A stretch of DNA of 34,718 bases, taken from NCBI GenBank assembly GCA_949746285.1, contig CATJZH010000106.1, forward strand, positions 1-34,718. Reading direction: 5' to 3'. The stretch is from an uncultured Clostridia bacterium. GTDB taxonomy: Bacteria > Bacillota > Clostridia > TANB77 > CAG-508. The notes beneath the pieces were generated by a model. It was not told the origin of the DNA, searched no databases, and saw nothing but the letters and a program-made list of their open reading frames with translations. The position numbers were made by a program, and so were the translations under genes. Below are positions 7,807-15,592 of this stretch, in pieces. Position 1 is the first letter of the stretch; every line of letters begins with the position of its first letter.

Positions 7807-8994
7807 CTATTTTACATCTTCATATTTTTTTAATTTTACCCAAATTACCATCATTGTAACAAAGCTAAAACCTGAAATAAATATAATTCCATAAGTTCCT
7901 GTTTTAGGTAACTTTGTTTTTGCTACTGTAGTATCTGGTTTTGTATTGTTAACATTGTTAGTATTTTTATTATTTATAGTACCAGTCTTTTTAGTAGTAT
8001 TAGTATTTTTATTGCTATTGTTTTGTTTATTTGAATCTGGTTTATCTGTATTTGTGTTAGTGTTTGTTTCTGGTTTTTTATTTTCGTTTTTATCAATATT
8101 ATCTGTTGTATAACTTACAGTGGCAGTATCAATCATCCAATCAAATCCGTAAATTTTTCCTTTTTTAATCACAACTGAATCAGTAGTTTCTGTTCCATAA
8201 AATTTATTTTTAGTGTTAATTGCTATATCTCTTTGTGTATCATTATAAATATATTTTTCAAATTTATATTGTAATTGATCTCCATCTTTATAATTACTCA
8301 AATTAATAATTTCGTCTTTTGAAATTAGTTTTAGTAGTTCTTCATTTTCTACTGGTTTATACATAATTCTAAACGTCTCCCCTTGGTCGTATTCATTAAA
8401 TGACATTGATAACTTCGTTCCTGAAATTTCTTTATACATATTTATTTTTTTACTATAAACATTTTCTTTTCTCTCTTTAATATAAATAATACAATTCTCT
8501 CCAATATCGTTTTCAATTTTAGGAAATTGTGTTGTAGAGTTAGCTGTATATTGATAAATTGCATTCTCTTTAAGTTCAGATAATTTTATTTCCTTACTCC
8601 ACTCTTTTTCATTAATACTTTTACCATACTCAATATTAAATAATCTGTTTATATTTTCTTCTGATATATCTTCAATAATTTCATTCGTTTGATAATTTAT
8701 AACTTTACAATCATAAACTTTATAATCTTCTTGAGAATATGTTATTCTTAAACGAATCTCATCTTTATAATCATATAAGTTTGATGGTAAATCGTAATCT
8801 GCTGCATTAATTGATAATAAGACATCATTACTCTCTACATCCACATTACATCCATAAATAATTTCACCATTTGATGAACTATATGAATTTAATTCTAAAT
8901 CTTTTGTAATTTTTTCACTATTTGCATAACAATTATCCCCCATAACAAAAATAAGTACAATTATTACAAATATTAATATCAACTTATTTTTCAT
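7807..8994 (-). CDS. LPxTG cell-wall-anchored surface protein, unknown function
   Basis: A signal peptide (residues 1-25, KNKLILIFVIIVLIFVMG then a small-residue site) exports the protein. The C-terminus is a complete sortase signal: LPKTG 34 residues from the end, a hydrophobic helix, and a basic tail (KLKKYEDVK). Before it lies a low-complexity wall-spanning stretch of about 75 residues rich in N, T and K. The middle part (about 30-285) looks like beta-rich extracellular domains; I recognise no known adhesin or enzyme. ATG at 8994 is chosen because GGAG lies 6 nt upstream; the ATG at 9006 has no site. 395 residues. It follows ppaC by 46 nt. No sortase gene is in the window. Confidence 0.85.
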   Translation of the reverse strand: MKNKLILIFVIIVLIFVMGDNCYANSEKITKDLELNSYSSSNGEIIYGCNVDVESNDVLLSINAADYDLPSNLYDYKDEIRLRITYSQEDYKVYDCKVINYQTNEIIEDISEENINRLFNIEYGKSINEKEWSKEIKLSELKENAIYQYTANSTTQFPKIENDIGENCIIYIKERKENVYSKKINMYKEISGTKLSMSFNEYDQGETFRIMYKPVENEELLKLISKDEIINLSNYKDGDQLQYKFEKYIYNDTQRDIAINTKNKFYGTETTDSVVIKKGKIYGFDWMIDTATVSYTTDNIDKNENKKPETNTNTNTDKPDSNKQNNSNKNTNTTKKTGTINNKNTNNVNNTKPDTTVAKTKLPKTGTYGIIFISGFSFVTMMVIWVKLKKYEDVK

Positions 8995-9040
8995 AAAATT
9001 CTCCATTTTATCTTTTGTTTTAGTTTTTACATATATTAAG

Positions 9041-9961
9041 TTAAGCATTTTCTGTCATTATAGGAACTACTTGTTTTTTACGAGAAACAACTCCCTCTAA
9101 CAATGCTGTATTATCTTGTAACTTAACATTATATGCTTTTTCAACTATATTTGCTGAATTTCCAAGTGCAATTGTTTGTGTATTGCTATTTATTATATCA
9201 GTAATTAATAGCATAAATAAGTCTAATCCATTTTCATTAATTATTTTATTCATTCCAGCTTCTAAGTCTGATTTCATTTTCATAACTTCAGGAATTGAAG
9301 CAGTGTTTACTTGTGCAATTATTGATTTTTTATCTTTTAATGAAATAGCCTTAGCATCTAAAGCTAATATTTGTTCTATTGTAAATGAACTTAAGTCTGT
9401 TCCTGCTTTTAACATATCCATTCCATAAGTTTCATAATTTATTTCTGCTATTTTTGATAATTCTTTAACTGCATTTATATCATCTTCTGTACAAGTTGGT
9501 GATTTAAGTAAAAGTGTATCTGAAATAATAGCTGATAACATAAGTGTTGCTATTTTTTTATCTATTTGCAAATTATGCTCTTTATATAATTTATACATTA
9601 TTGTTTCTGTACATCCTACTGGTTCAGCTCTATAAAATACTGGATAAGATGTATTTAGTAATACTTGATGATGATCTACAATTTTCTTTATTTTTACATT
9701 TTCTAAGTTTGGAATAAGCTCTCCTGGATTTGCAGTATCTACTATAATAACTTCTTCTCCATCTTCCAAATCTTCTATAAGTTCTGGTGCCTCTATTCCT
9801 ACATAATTTAAAATATATTCTGTTTCTTTATTTACCATTCCTAATCTACAAGCAACTACTTCTGCGTTTCCAGTTCTTTTTTCAAATTCTGTCATAACTA
9901 AACTTGAGATAATAGAGTCTGTATCTGGATTTTTATGTCCAAAAATATAAGTTTTTCCCAT
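9041..9961 (-). CDS. ppaC: manganese-dependent inorganic pyrophosphatase (family II)
   Basis: Hydrolyses pyrophosphate to two phosphates, pulling biosynthetic reactions forward. DHH-superfamily phosphoesterase: metal ligands in FGHKNPDTDS (about 7-16), VDTAN (about 73-77) and the DHH signature VDHHQ (about 94-98), then IISDT (about 147-151). The C-terminal DHHA2 domain ends with the substrate-binding SRKKQVVP (about 292-299). 306 residues, as usual, with no CBS insert. The ATG has GGAG 7 nt upstream. It is cotranscribed with the LPxTG gene. Confidence 0.97.
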   Translation of the reverse strand: MGKTYIFGHKNPDTDSIISSLVMTEFEKRTGNAEVVACRLGMVNKETEYILNYVGIEAPELIEDLEDGEEVIIVDTANPGELIPNLENVKIKKIVDHHQVLLNTSYPVFYRAEPVGCTETIMYKLYKEHNLQIDKKIATLMLSAIISDTLLLKSPTCTEDDINAVKELSKIAEINYETYGMDMLKAGTDLSSFTIEQILALDAKAISLKDKKSIIAQVNTASIPEVMKMKSDLEAGMNKIINENGLDLFMLLITDIINSNTQTIALGNSANIVEKAYNVKLQDNTALLEGVVSRKKQVVPIMTENA

Positions 9962-9998
9962 TTCAATTCTCCGTTTCTTTACTAAAATTTACAGTTAT

Positions 9999-10004
9999 AT
10001 TATA
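9999..10004 (-). promoter_or_regulatory. extended -10 promoter of ppaC
   Basis: Minus-strand TGTTATAAT, an extended -10. No consensus -35 at 17 nt (TGTTGA), which is compatible with the extended -10 type. Confidence 0.5.
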
Positions 10005-10094
10005 ACATTTCCTTTAAAAAATCAACATTTTCCATGTAATTTTAACATACTGTAATAATAAAGTAATATTTGAAACATATATCATTTTTTAAAA

Positions 10095-10121
10095 AAATTC
10101 CTGATTCTAAATCAGGAATTT
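10095..10121 (-). terminator. terminator of the tandem-repeat-protein operon
   Basis: Perfect 12-bp arms (AAATTCCTGATT/AATCAGGAATTT, 10095-10106 and 10110-10121) with a 3-nt loop, followed in the minus-strand RNA by seven U. It is 3 nt past the stop of the repeat protein. Confidence 0.9.
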
Positions 10122-10124
10122 AAT

Positions 10125-12122
10125 CTATGCTATTACTCTTTCATTTTTTCTTCCTACATTTTTATCTATTTCTTGCGATTTCTTTTGTGCAATATCTACA
10201 GACTTTCTTAACATATGTAATTTTTTCTTATCTTGTGTTGTTATTAAATCATTTTGCATACTAAAAGTTATAAAGCTATTTGCTCTTTTATATTGCATAT
10301 TAGCTATACAAGCTTTAGTAAAAAATGTACAGTTTCTATAATCAACTGTATCATAATCAATAAATTCCAAAGCATTATGAAGAGTATCAATTGTTTTATC
10401 TGACATTTGAGATAAATCTTCTTTATATTTTTCACGACATAAATTAATATATTTTATTACACTTGCTTTAGCCTTTTGAGATTCTATAAAGTTATCCATT
10501 ATCTTTATACATCTATTTTCAATTTTCTCAAATTTTTCTAAATCACTTTTTAAAGTTTTTGTAACTTTATTTTTTAATTTTTCTTTTTCATTTCTGATTT
10601 TTGCTTGTTCTAACACAGTTTTATAGTTTAAAGAATTATTAAATAAAGATATAATTCCTGCTTCAAACATTTCTTCATCAATATGTAAAACTTTGTAAAT
10701 CACTTCTTGATCATCTCCATTTAGTAGCATATTGAATAATTTTTTTCTAATATCCTCAAGATTTGTTTTTAATACTTCTAACTTTTTATAACTAGTAATC
10801 CCATCTGTTCTATCATATAATTCACCTAAACTATATTCATTTCCTAACATTTTTAATATATCTATATCTCTTTTCTTCAAAAAACTTTTTTTGTTTTCTA
10901 AAGTTCCTGAAATAGATAATATTTTACATGTTTCTACTTTTTCTTCATCATCTCTATAAAACATATGTCCATAATCATCTTTGTTTATTTCTAAAATATC
11001 TTGTGCAAATTGTGGTCTCGACATAATAGTTACAGCATTTTTATATAATTTTTCGAAAAATTTAGCTGTTATTCTTTGTTCAAAGTATAGTAAATTTTCT
11101 TCTATTACTCTAGCTTTTAAGTTAGCTATATCGGCATCTGAAAATTCAAATCTACTATATATTGCTCTTTTCCCATTTTCGCTATCAAGATTATTTTTCA
11201 TATAAGATAAATTATGCCCTGCCATAAATAATATACCTTCTGAGAATTGTCTTTCAGAGAGTTTTTCTCCATAAGTATCATATAATCTTTTAAATTCCCT
11301 ATAATCAATTAGTTCTCCTTTATAATGTCCCGATTTCTCAAAAACTTTTTTTCTTATCCTATTTATTTCCTCTTCTGAAACATTCTCATTTCTTAATATT
11401 CCTGCTGTTTTTTCTTCCTCTTCAGCAAAACTCTTACCTTTTCTTTTTTCGTAATCTCTAACAATTTCTTTCATTTTATCTTCTGAAACATCCAAAATCT
11501 GACTTGCAAAAGTTTTTTGTGACATTCCATTTCCATATTTATTGTATAAATCTACAAATTGCCTACCTGTTATAAAATCTTCTATATGCAATTTATTTTC
11601 TTTTATTACAATTTCTCTTAAATTCTCTATCTGCTTTTTACTTAATTCTTCTTTATCTTCCCCCGCTTTAAGTTTTTTTGTTTTACCAAATATAACCTTT
11701 GTTTTACATTTTCCTTCTTTGAATTCTGGAAATCCATTTTTAGCTATTTCAAATACCTCTTCTGCAAATTCTACTTCATTTGTTATAAAGCCATATTTTT
11801 CATAAAATTGTCGAAACTCTTCATATGTTATAGCTTTCCCTATATAAACATTTTCATCTTCTTGTATTTTATTTTTTGTTTTATAATAAAATCTTTCTGG
11901 AATTTTAGTATCTGTAAGTATAATGCTTTCATATTTTTCTTTTTGAAAACCATAAAATCTAGACTTAGTTATATCTAATATTTGTGATGCAAAATCGCTT
12001 TCAGACAAAATTCCAGAATGTCTTTTATATATGTCTTTAAATTTTTTATAACTAATTTGGTCTTTAATATGCAAATTTTCATCAAATATTGTTTTTTCTC
12101 TTATTTTCAATAAATAATCCAA
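10125..12122 (-). CDS. tandem helix-turn-helix-like repeat protein, copy B, C-terminal part (frameshifted)
   Basis: Open frame of 665 codons that continues copy B after a frame change near 12177. It holds repeats 4 to 8 of the family module (LHI-x-D-x-I---F--LY-KYG---S---FA--ILD-S), for example at residues 20-72, 94-146, 175-228, 253-308 and 341-394. It then has the C-terminal domain shared with copy A, with matching segments YINLCREKY and NMQYKRAN. The only possible start at its head is a TTG with no ribosome binding site, and the open frame extends upstream past it. So this is almost certainly not an independent gene. It could be a pseudogene half, an assembly artefact, or the product of frameshifting. 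Function unknown. Confidence 0.75.
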   Translation of the reverse strand: MDYLLKIREKTIFDENLHIKDQISYKKFKDIYKRHSGILSESDFASQILDITKSRFYGFQKEKYESIILTDTKIPERFYYKTKNKIQEDENVYIGKAITYEEFRQFYEKYGFITNEVEFAEEVFEIAKNGFPEFKEGKCKTKVIFGKTKKLKAGEDKEELSKKQIENLREIVIKENKLHIEDFITGRQFVDLYNKYGNGMSQKTFASQILDVSEDKMKEIVRDYEKRKGKSFAEEEEKTAGILRNENVSEEEINRIRKKVFEKSGHYKGELIDYREFKRLYDTYGEKLSERQFSEGILFMAGHNLSYMKNNLDSENGKRAIYSRFEFSDADIANLKARVIEENLLYFEQRITAKFFEKLYKNAVTIMSRPQFAQDILEINKDDYGHMFYRDDEEKVETCKILSISGTLENKKSFLKKRDIDILKMLGNEYSLGELYDRTDGITSYKKLEVLKTNLEDIRKKLFNMLLNGDDQEVIYKVLHIDEEMFEAGIISLFNNSLNYKTVLEQAKIRNEKEKLKNKVTKTLKSDLEKFEKIENRCIKIMDNFIESQKAKASVIKYINLCREKYKEDLSQMSDKTIDTLHNALEFIDYDTVDYRNCTFFTKACIANMQYKRANSFITFSMQNDLITTQDKKKLHMLRKSVDIAQKKSQEIDKNVGRKNERVIA

Positions 12123-12172
12123 ACTTAAAATTTCGTGTTCCCAAACTTTCGCATCTTTTACTCTTCCATCAA

Positions 12173-12901
12173 TTAATTTTTTTGCCTTGATTCTGTAAGA
12201 CCTAACACTTCTTTTGCAAAATCAAATTGCGAAAAATTATCTTCTCCATAAATCTCATAAAGTTCTAAAAACTTATCTTTTTCTATTTTGTCTCCCATAT
12301 GCAAATTCATATCCATGGCTATAGTATCTTTTAAATCAGAGAGTTCCTTTTTCTTTTCAGTTACAGACTTTTTTATGTATTCTTCTATTTCCTCTTCATT
12401 TTTTTCTGAAAAATATATATCATCTGTTTTCGTAAAAATTTTTTGTCTATCTGTTTGGTCATATTTAATTCTTGAAAGATTGTCTCTTAAAATATCCAGC
12501 ACCTTTTCAGAAAAAGTAATAATATTTAATTTACTAGGAATAGAATTATATATTTCTTCTATCTCGTTATAAAATTTTCCCTCTCCTTTTTTTAAGTTTA
12601 ATTTTCTTATAAGTTGTAACTTCATTAATTCTATTTCTATATCATCTATTTCTTCTTTTTTTAATATCGAACGATTAGTTCCTTCTTTAAAACCATAAAA
12701 ATCTGTATCTTTAATATCTAAAAAAACATCTGCAAACTCTTTTTCTGTAAATCCTTCTCCGTAATTATCATATAATCTTAGAAACTCTTCATGGCTTATT
12801 AAATCTTCGATATGAAGATTTTCTTTTTCAATTATAGCTTCTCTTAGATTTTTCTGTCTTCTCTTTTTCACAGATGTTGCTTTTTCTACTGAAAATCTCA
12901 T
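12173..12901 (-). CDS. tandem helix-turn-helix-like repeat protein, copy B, N-terminal part
   Basis: 242 codons with a proper start (GGGAGG 7 nt before ATG). It matches the N-terminus of copy A: MRFSVEKATSVKKR against MEFSVERKASIKKR, then repeats 1, 2 (diverged) and 3. It stops inside repeat 3 directly after the A7 run at 12177-12183, where copy A continues. Reading on in the -1 frame restores the alignment with no gap, giving an intact protein of about 925 residues. It follows copy A by 30 nt and is the third gene of the operon starting with the ABC-F ATPase. Confidence 0.8.
   Translation of the reverse strand: MRFSVEKATSVKKRRQKNLREAIIEKENLHIEDLISHEEFLRLYDNYGEGFTEKEFADVFLDIKDTDFYGFKEGTNRSILKKEEIDDIEIELMKLQLIRKLNLKKGEGKFYNEIEEIYNSIPSKLNIITFSEKVLDILRDNLSRIKYDQTDRQKIFTKTDDIYFSEKNEEEIEEYIKKSVTEKKKELSDLKDTIAMDMNLHMGDKIEKDKFLELYEIYGEDNFSQFDFAKEVLGLTESRQKN
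12177..12183 (-). other. A7 run at the frameshift point of copy B
   Basis: Minus strand reads CAA AAA AAT TAA in the upstream frame. A AAA AAT fits the X XXY YYZ pattern of -1 slippery sites, and after slipping the next codons are TTA ATT GAT in the downstream frame. One extra A would also repair the gene. The frame change must lie between 12173 and 12222 because the downstream frame is closed by a TGA at 12222-12224. Confidence 0.6.
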
Positions 12902-12931
12902 ATAATCACCTCCCTACTCTCTAAAATTTAT

Positions 12932-15571
12932 TTATACAGCATATTCTCCTTCAAATATTCTATTTTGTCTACTCTCCATTGGTATAATTCTTCTCTTTTT
13001 CATTACTGTATCCTTTTTCTTTGATGCATCCCTAATCATAGTTCTCATTTCTTGCAGTTTTCTTTTATCACTAATACTTAGGTTTTCATCTTGCATATTA
13101 AATGTTACTATTTCATTAGCTCTTTTATATTCCATATTATCAATGCAAACTCTTACAAAAAACAAGCTATTTTCAAAATCTATATCTAAAAACTCTATAC
13201 AATTTTGAATAGAATCTAAAATTTCCTCTGGCATTTCTTTTGGATTTTCCCAGTAAAATTCCCTACATAATCTTATATAACGTTTTAAAATTTTTCTATT
13301 TTTTTCTGTATCATCAACCTCATACATTATATGGTCACATTGTTTTTTAATCTCTTGTAATTCTTTTTCTTTATTCACCCTAGCTATTATACTTATAATC
13401 TTATCTTTCTCTATATTACTATCCTTTACTCTTTTCTCATCTATGACTTGACCATTCTTAGCTTTATTATATATGTATTTACATGTAACACTCTTTTCAT
13501 CTAATTCTGTTTCATATAAATTTTCTATTTTTTTATTTAACTCTTCTTTTGATAAATTTATATTTTCTTCTATTTCATCATATCCATATCCTGCTTCAAG
13601 CATTTGTTTTATTTTCTTATCTTGCCTTTCTAAAAATTTAACTTTATTTTGTTCAGTTCCTGAAGTAGTTAAAATAAAACTGCTACCTATTTCTTTATTT
13701 TCAAGTTGACAAAGACTCCAGTTATTTATCTCTAATATTTCTTTTGCAAAAACTCGTTTAGACATAATCGTATGAGCACTTTTATATAATTTATTTAGGA
13801 AAGCTAAAGTTACTGATTGATTATAAAATAATAAATTTTCTTTTACTACTTTAGCTTTTAAATTTGCTATATATGCATCAGAAAATTTAGCTCTACAAAA
13901 AATTTCAGCACGTCCTTCTAAGTCATTTCGTATATCAACTAATTTATCTGAAGAAATAAATAATATTTTATTTGCAAATTGTTTTTCAGATAAGATGCCT
14001 CCATATAAATTATATAATCTTAGAAATTCTTTATAATCAATTCTATCTCCTTTACAATGTTCTCCTATTCTAAAAAGTCTTTTTCTTAAACTTTTAATCT
14101 CTTCGCTACTTACTTTTTCATTTGTAAGTATTTGTGTACCTCTATTTTCATCTCTTAGTATTAAGTTTAAATTATTATCTTTTATATCCAATATTTCAAA
14201 TGCAAAATCTTTTGGACTCATTCCAAAACCATATTTTTCATAAAGTATTTTAAATTTACTTCCTCTTATAGAATCTTTTATATGTAATTTATTTTCCCTT
14301 ATCACGAGTTGTCTTAATTTTTTGATCTCTTCTGAATTTTTTTCATTTCCTTTATTCTTAAGAATCATTGCTATTTTATTTCTTCCGCTTCTTAATGACA
14401 TTATAGCATCTTGATCCATTTCTAATACTTTTTCTCCAAATTCTAAATCATTTATAATAAATCCATATTTTTCGTGTAACATCTGAAATTCTTCATATGT
14501 AACAAATTTTCCTTTATAGACATTTTCATTATTTTTAATTTTCTGTTTTGTCTGAACATAAAATTCTTCTGGTGCTTCAATGCTGGAAATAACTCCAGAT
14601 TCACTCTTTCCTTTCTTGAGTTCATTATATCGCGCTCTTTCTATATCTAATACTTCTAAAGCAAAATCTACTTCATTTAAAATTCCAGAATGCCTTTTAT
14701 AAATTTCTTTAAATCTTTCATAATTTATTTTTTCATTTATATGTAATTTTTCTTCTAGTATAGTCTCTTCTCTTATTCTTAATAAATAATCTAATGTAGG
14801 AATTTCTTCCTTCCAAATTTTTACATCTTTAGTTTTATCATTTAACAAACTTTTTATTTTAGTAGAACCTACACCTAATATACTACTAGCAAATTCCTCT
14901 TTTGTAAAACCTTCGCCATAAATTTGATATATCTCTTCAAAATCATTTTTATTTATTTCATCTGACATATGAAGATTTCTATCTTTAGCTATTATATCTT
15001 TTAAATCTGATATTTCCATTTTTCTTTTTTCTATTTCTTTCAATGTACTTTTTAAAACTTCATCACATTTCTGAAGATTAAAATAATCACTATTGGTTTT
15101 ACTTAAAATTGTAGTTTTTCTTGTTTTCACAATACTTGTACGTGAAACTGTTTGTTGAGCTACATCTAATATTTTTTCTGCAAAATGAACTAATGATAGC
15201 TTGCTTTGCGCTTTATTATATATTTCTACTAGTTCATCATATCTTTTTTCATCTAACTGTTTTAGTCCTAATTCTTTTATTAACTTAACCTTCATACATT
15301 CTATATCATAATCATCTACTACTTCCTTTTTTAGGATTTTACAACTTCCTCTCTTTTTTAAATCATAATAATCATTTTTGGACATATCCAAAAATATATC
15401 TCCAAATTCACTTTCACTAAGATTTGTACCATAAACAGAATATAGTTCTAAAAATCTACTATATTCTATAGAGTCGTAAATATGAAGAGCTGCTTTTTTT
15501 ATCATATCCTCTTTTAATTTTTTTAGTTCTCTCTTTTTTATTGAGGCTTTTCTTTCAACTGAAAACTCCAT
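12932..15571 (-). CDS. tandem helix-turn-helix-like repeat protein, copy A
   Basis: An intact 879-residue protein of a family I do not recognise. A basic N-terminus (FSVERKASIKKRELKKLK) is followed by eight copies of a ~50-residue module at about 29-80, 100-155, 200-252, 276-328, 351-404, 429-482, 505-560 and 591-635. The module pattern is LHI-x-D---(Y/S)--F--LY--YG--(L/M)S---FA--ILDI----L--L--G. The S---FA--IL-(V/I)S part resembles the first two helices of XRE-type helix-turn-helix domains, and the following L-x-x-G resembles their end. Repeat 2 is the most diverged. Residues 640-879 form a second domain shared with copy B, including YIRLCREFY and NMEYKRANEIVTFNMQ, ending in a basic tail. 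There is no signal peptide or membrane helix, so it is cytoplasmic. AGGAGG precedes the ATG. It follows the ABC-F gene by 21 nt. Confidence 0.8.
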   Translation of the reverse strand: MEFSVERKASIKKRELKKLKEDMIKKAALHIYDSIEYSRFLELYSVYGTNLSESEFGDIFLDMSKNDYYDLKKRGSCKILKKEVVDDYDIECMKVKLIKELGLKQLDEKRYDELVEIYNKAQSKLSLVHFAEKILDVAQQTVSRTSIVKTRKTTILSKTNSDYFNLQKCDEVLKSTLKEIEKRKMEISDLKDIIAKDRNLHMSDEINKNDFEEIYQIYGEGFTKEEFASSILGVGSTKIKSLLNDKTKDVKIWKEEIPTLDYLLRIREETILEEKLHINEKINYERFKEIYKRHSGILNEVDFALEVLDIERARYNELKKGKSESGVISSIEAPEEFYVQTKQKIKNNENVYKGKFVTYEEFQMLHEKYGFIINDLEFGEKVLEMDQDAIMSLRSGRNKIAMILKNKGNEKNSEEIKKLRQLVIRENKLHIKDSIRGSKFKILYEKYGFGMSPKDFAFEILDIKDNNLNLILRDENRGTQILTNEKVSSEEIKSLRKRLFRIGEHCKGDRIDYKEFLRLYNLYGGILSEKQFANKILFISSDKLVDIRNDLEGRAEIFCRAKFSDAYIANLKAKVVKENLLFYNQSVTLAFLNKLYKSAHTIMSKRVFAKEILEINNWSLCQLENKEIGSSFILTTSGTEQNKVKFLERQDKKIKQMLEAGYGYDEIEENINLSKEELNKKIENLYETELDEKSVTCKYIYNKAKNGQVIDEKRVKDSNIEKDKIISIIARVNKEKELQEIKKQCDHIMYEVDDTEKNRKILKRYIRLCREFYWENPKEMPEEILDSIQNCIEFLDIDFENSLFFVRVCIDNMEYKRANEIVTFNMQDENLSISDKRKLQEMRTMIRDASKKKDTVMKKRRIIPMESRQNRIFEGEYAV

Positions 15572-15592
15572 ATATGCACCTCCTTTTATATT

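Noticed and set aside
10125..12122. Copy B C-terminal part as an independent gene starting at TTG 12122
   Set aside because: No ribosome binding site, the open frame runs further upstream, and the sequence aligns without a gap to the middle of copy A.
10125..15571. TALE-like one-base-per-repeat DNA reader
   Set aside because: The modules are about 75-100 residues apart, not 33-35, and show no paired variable residues at a fixed position.
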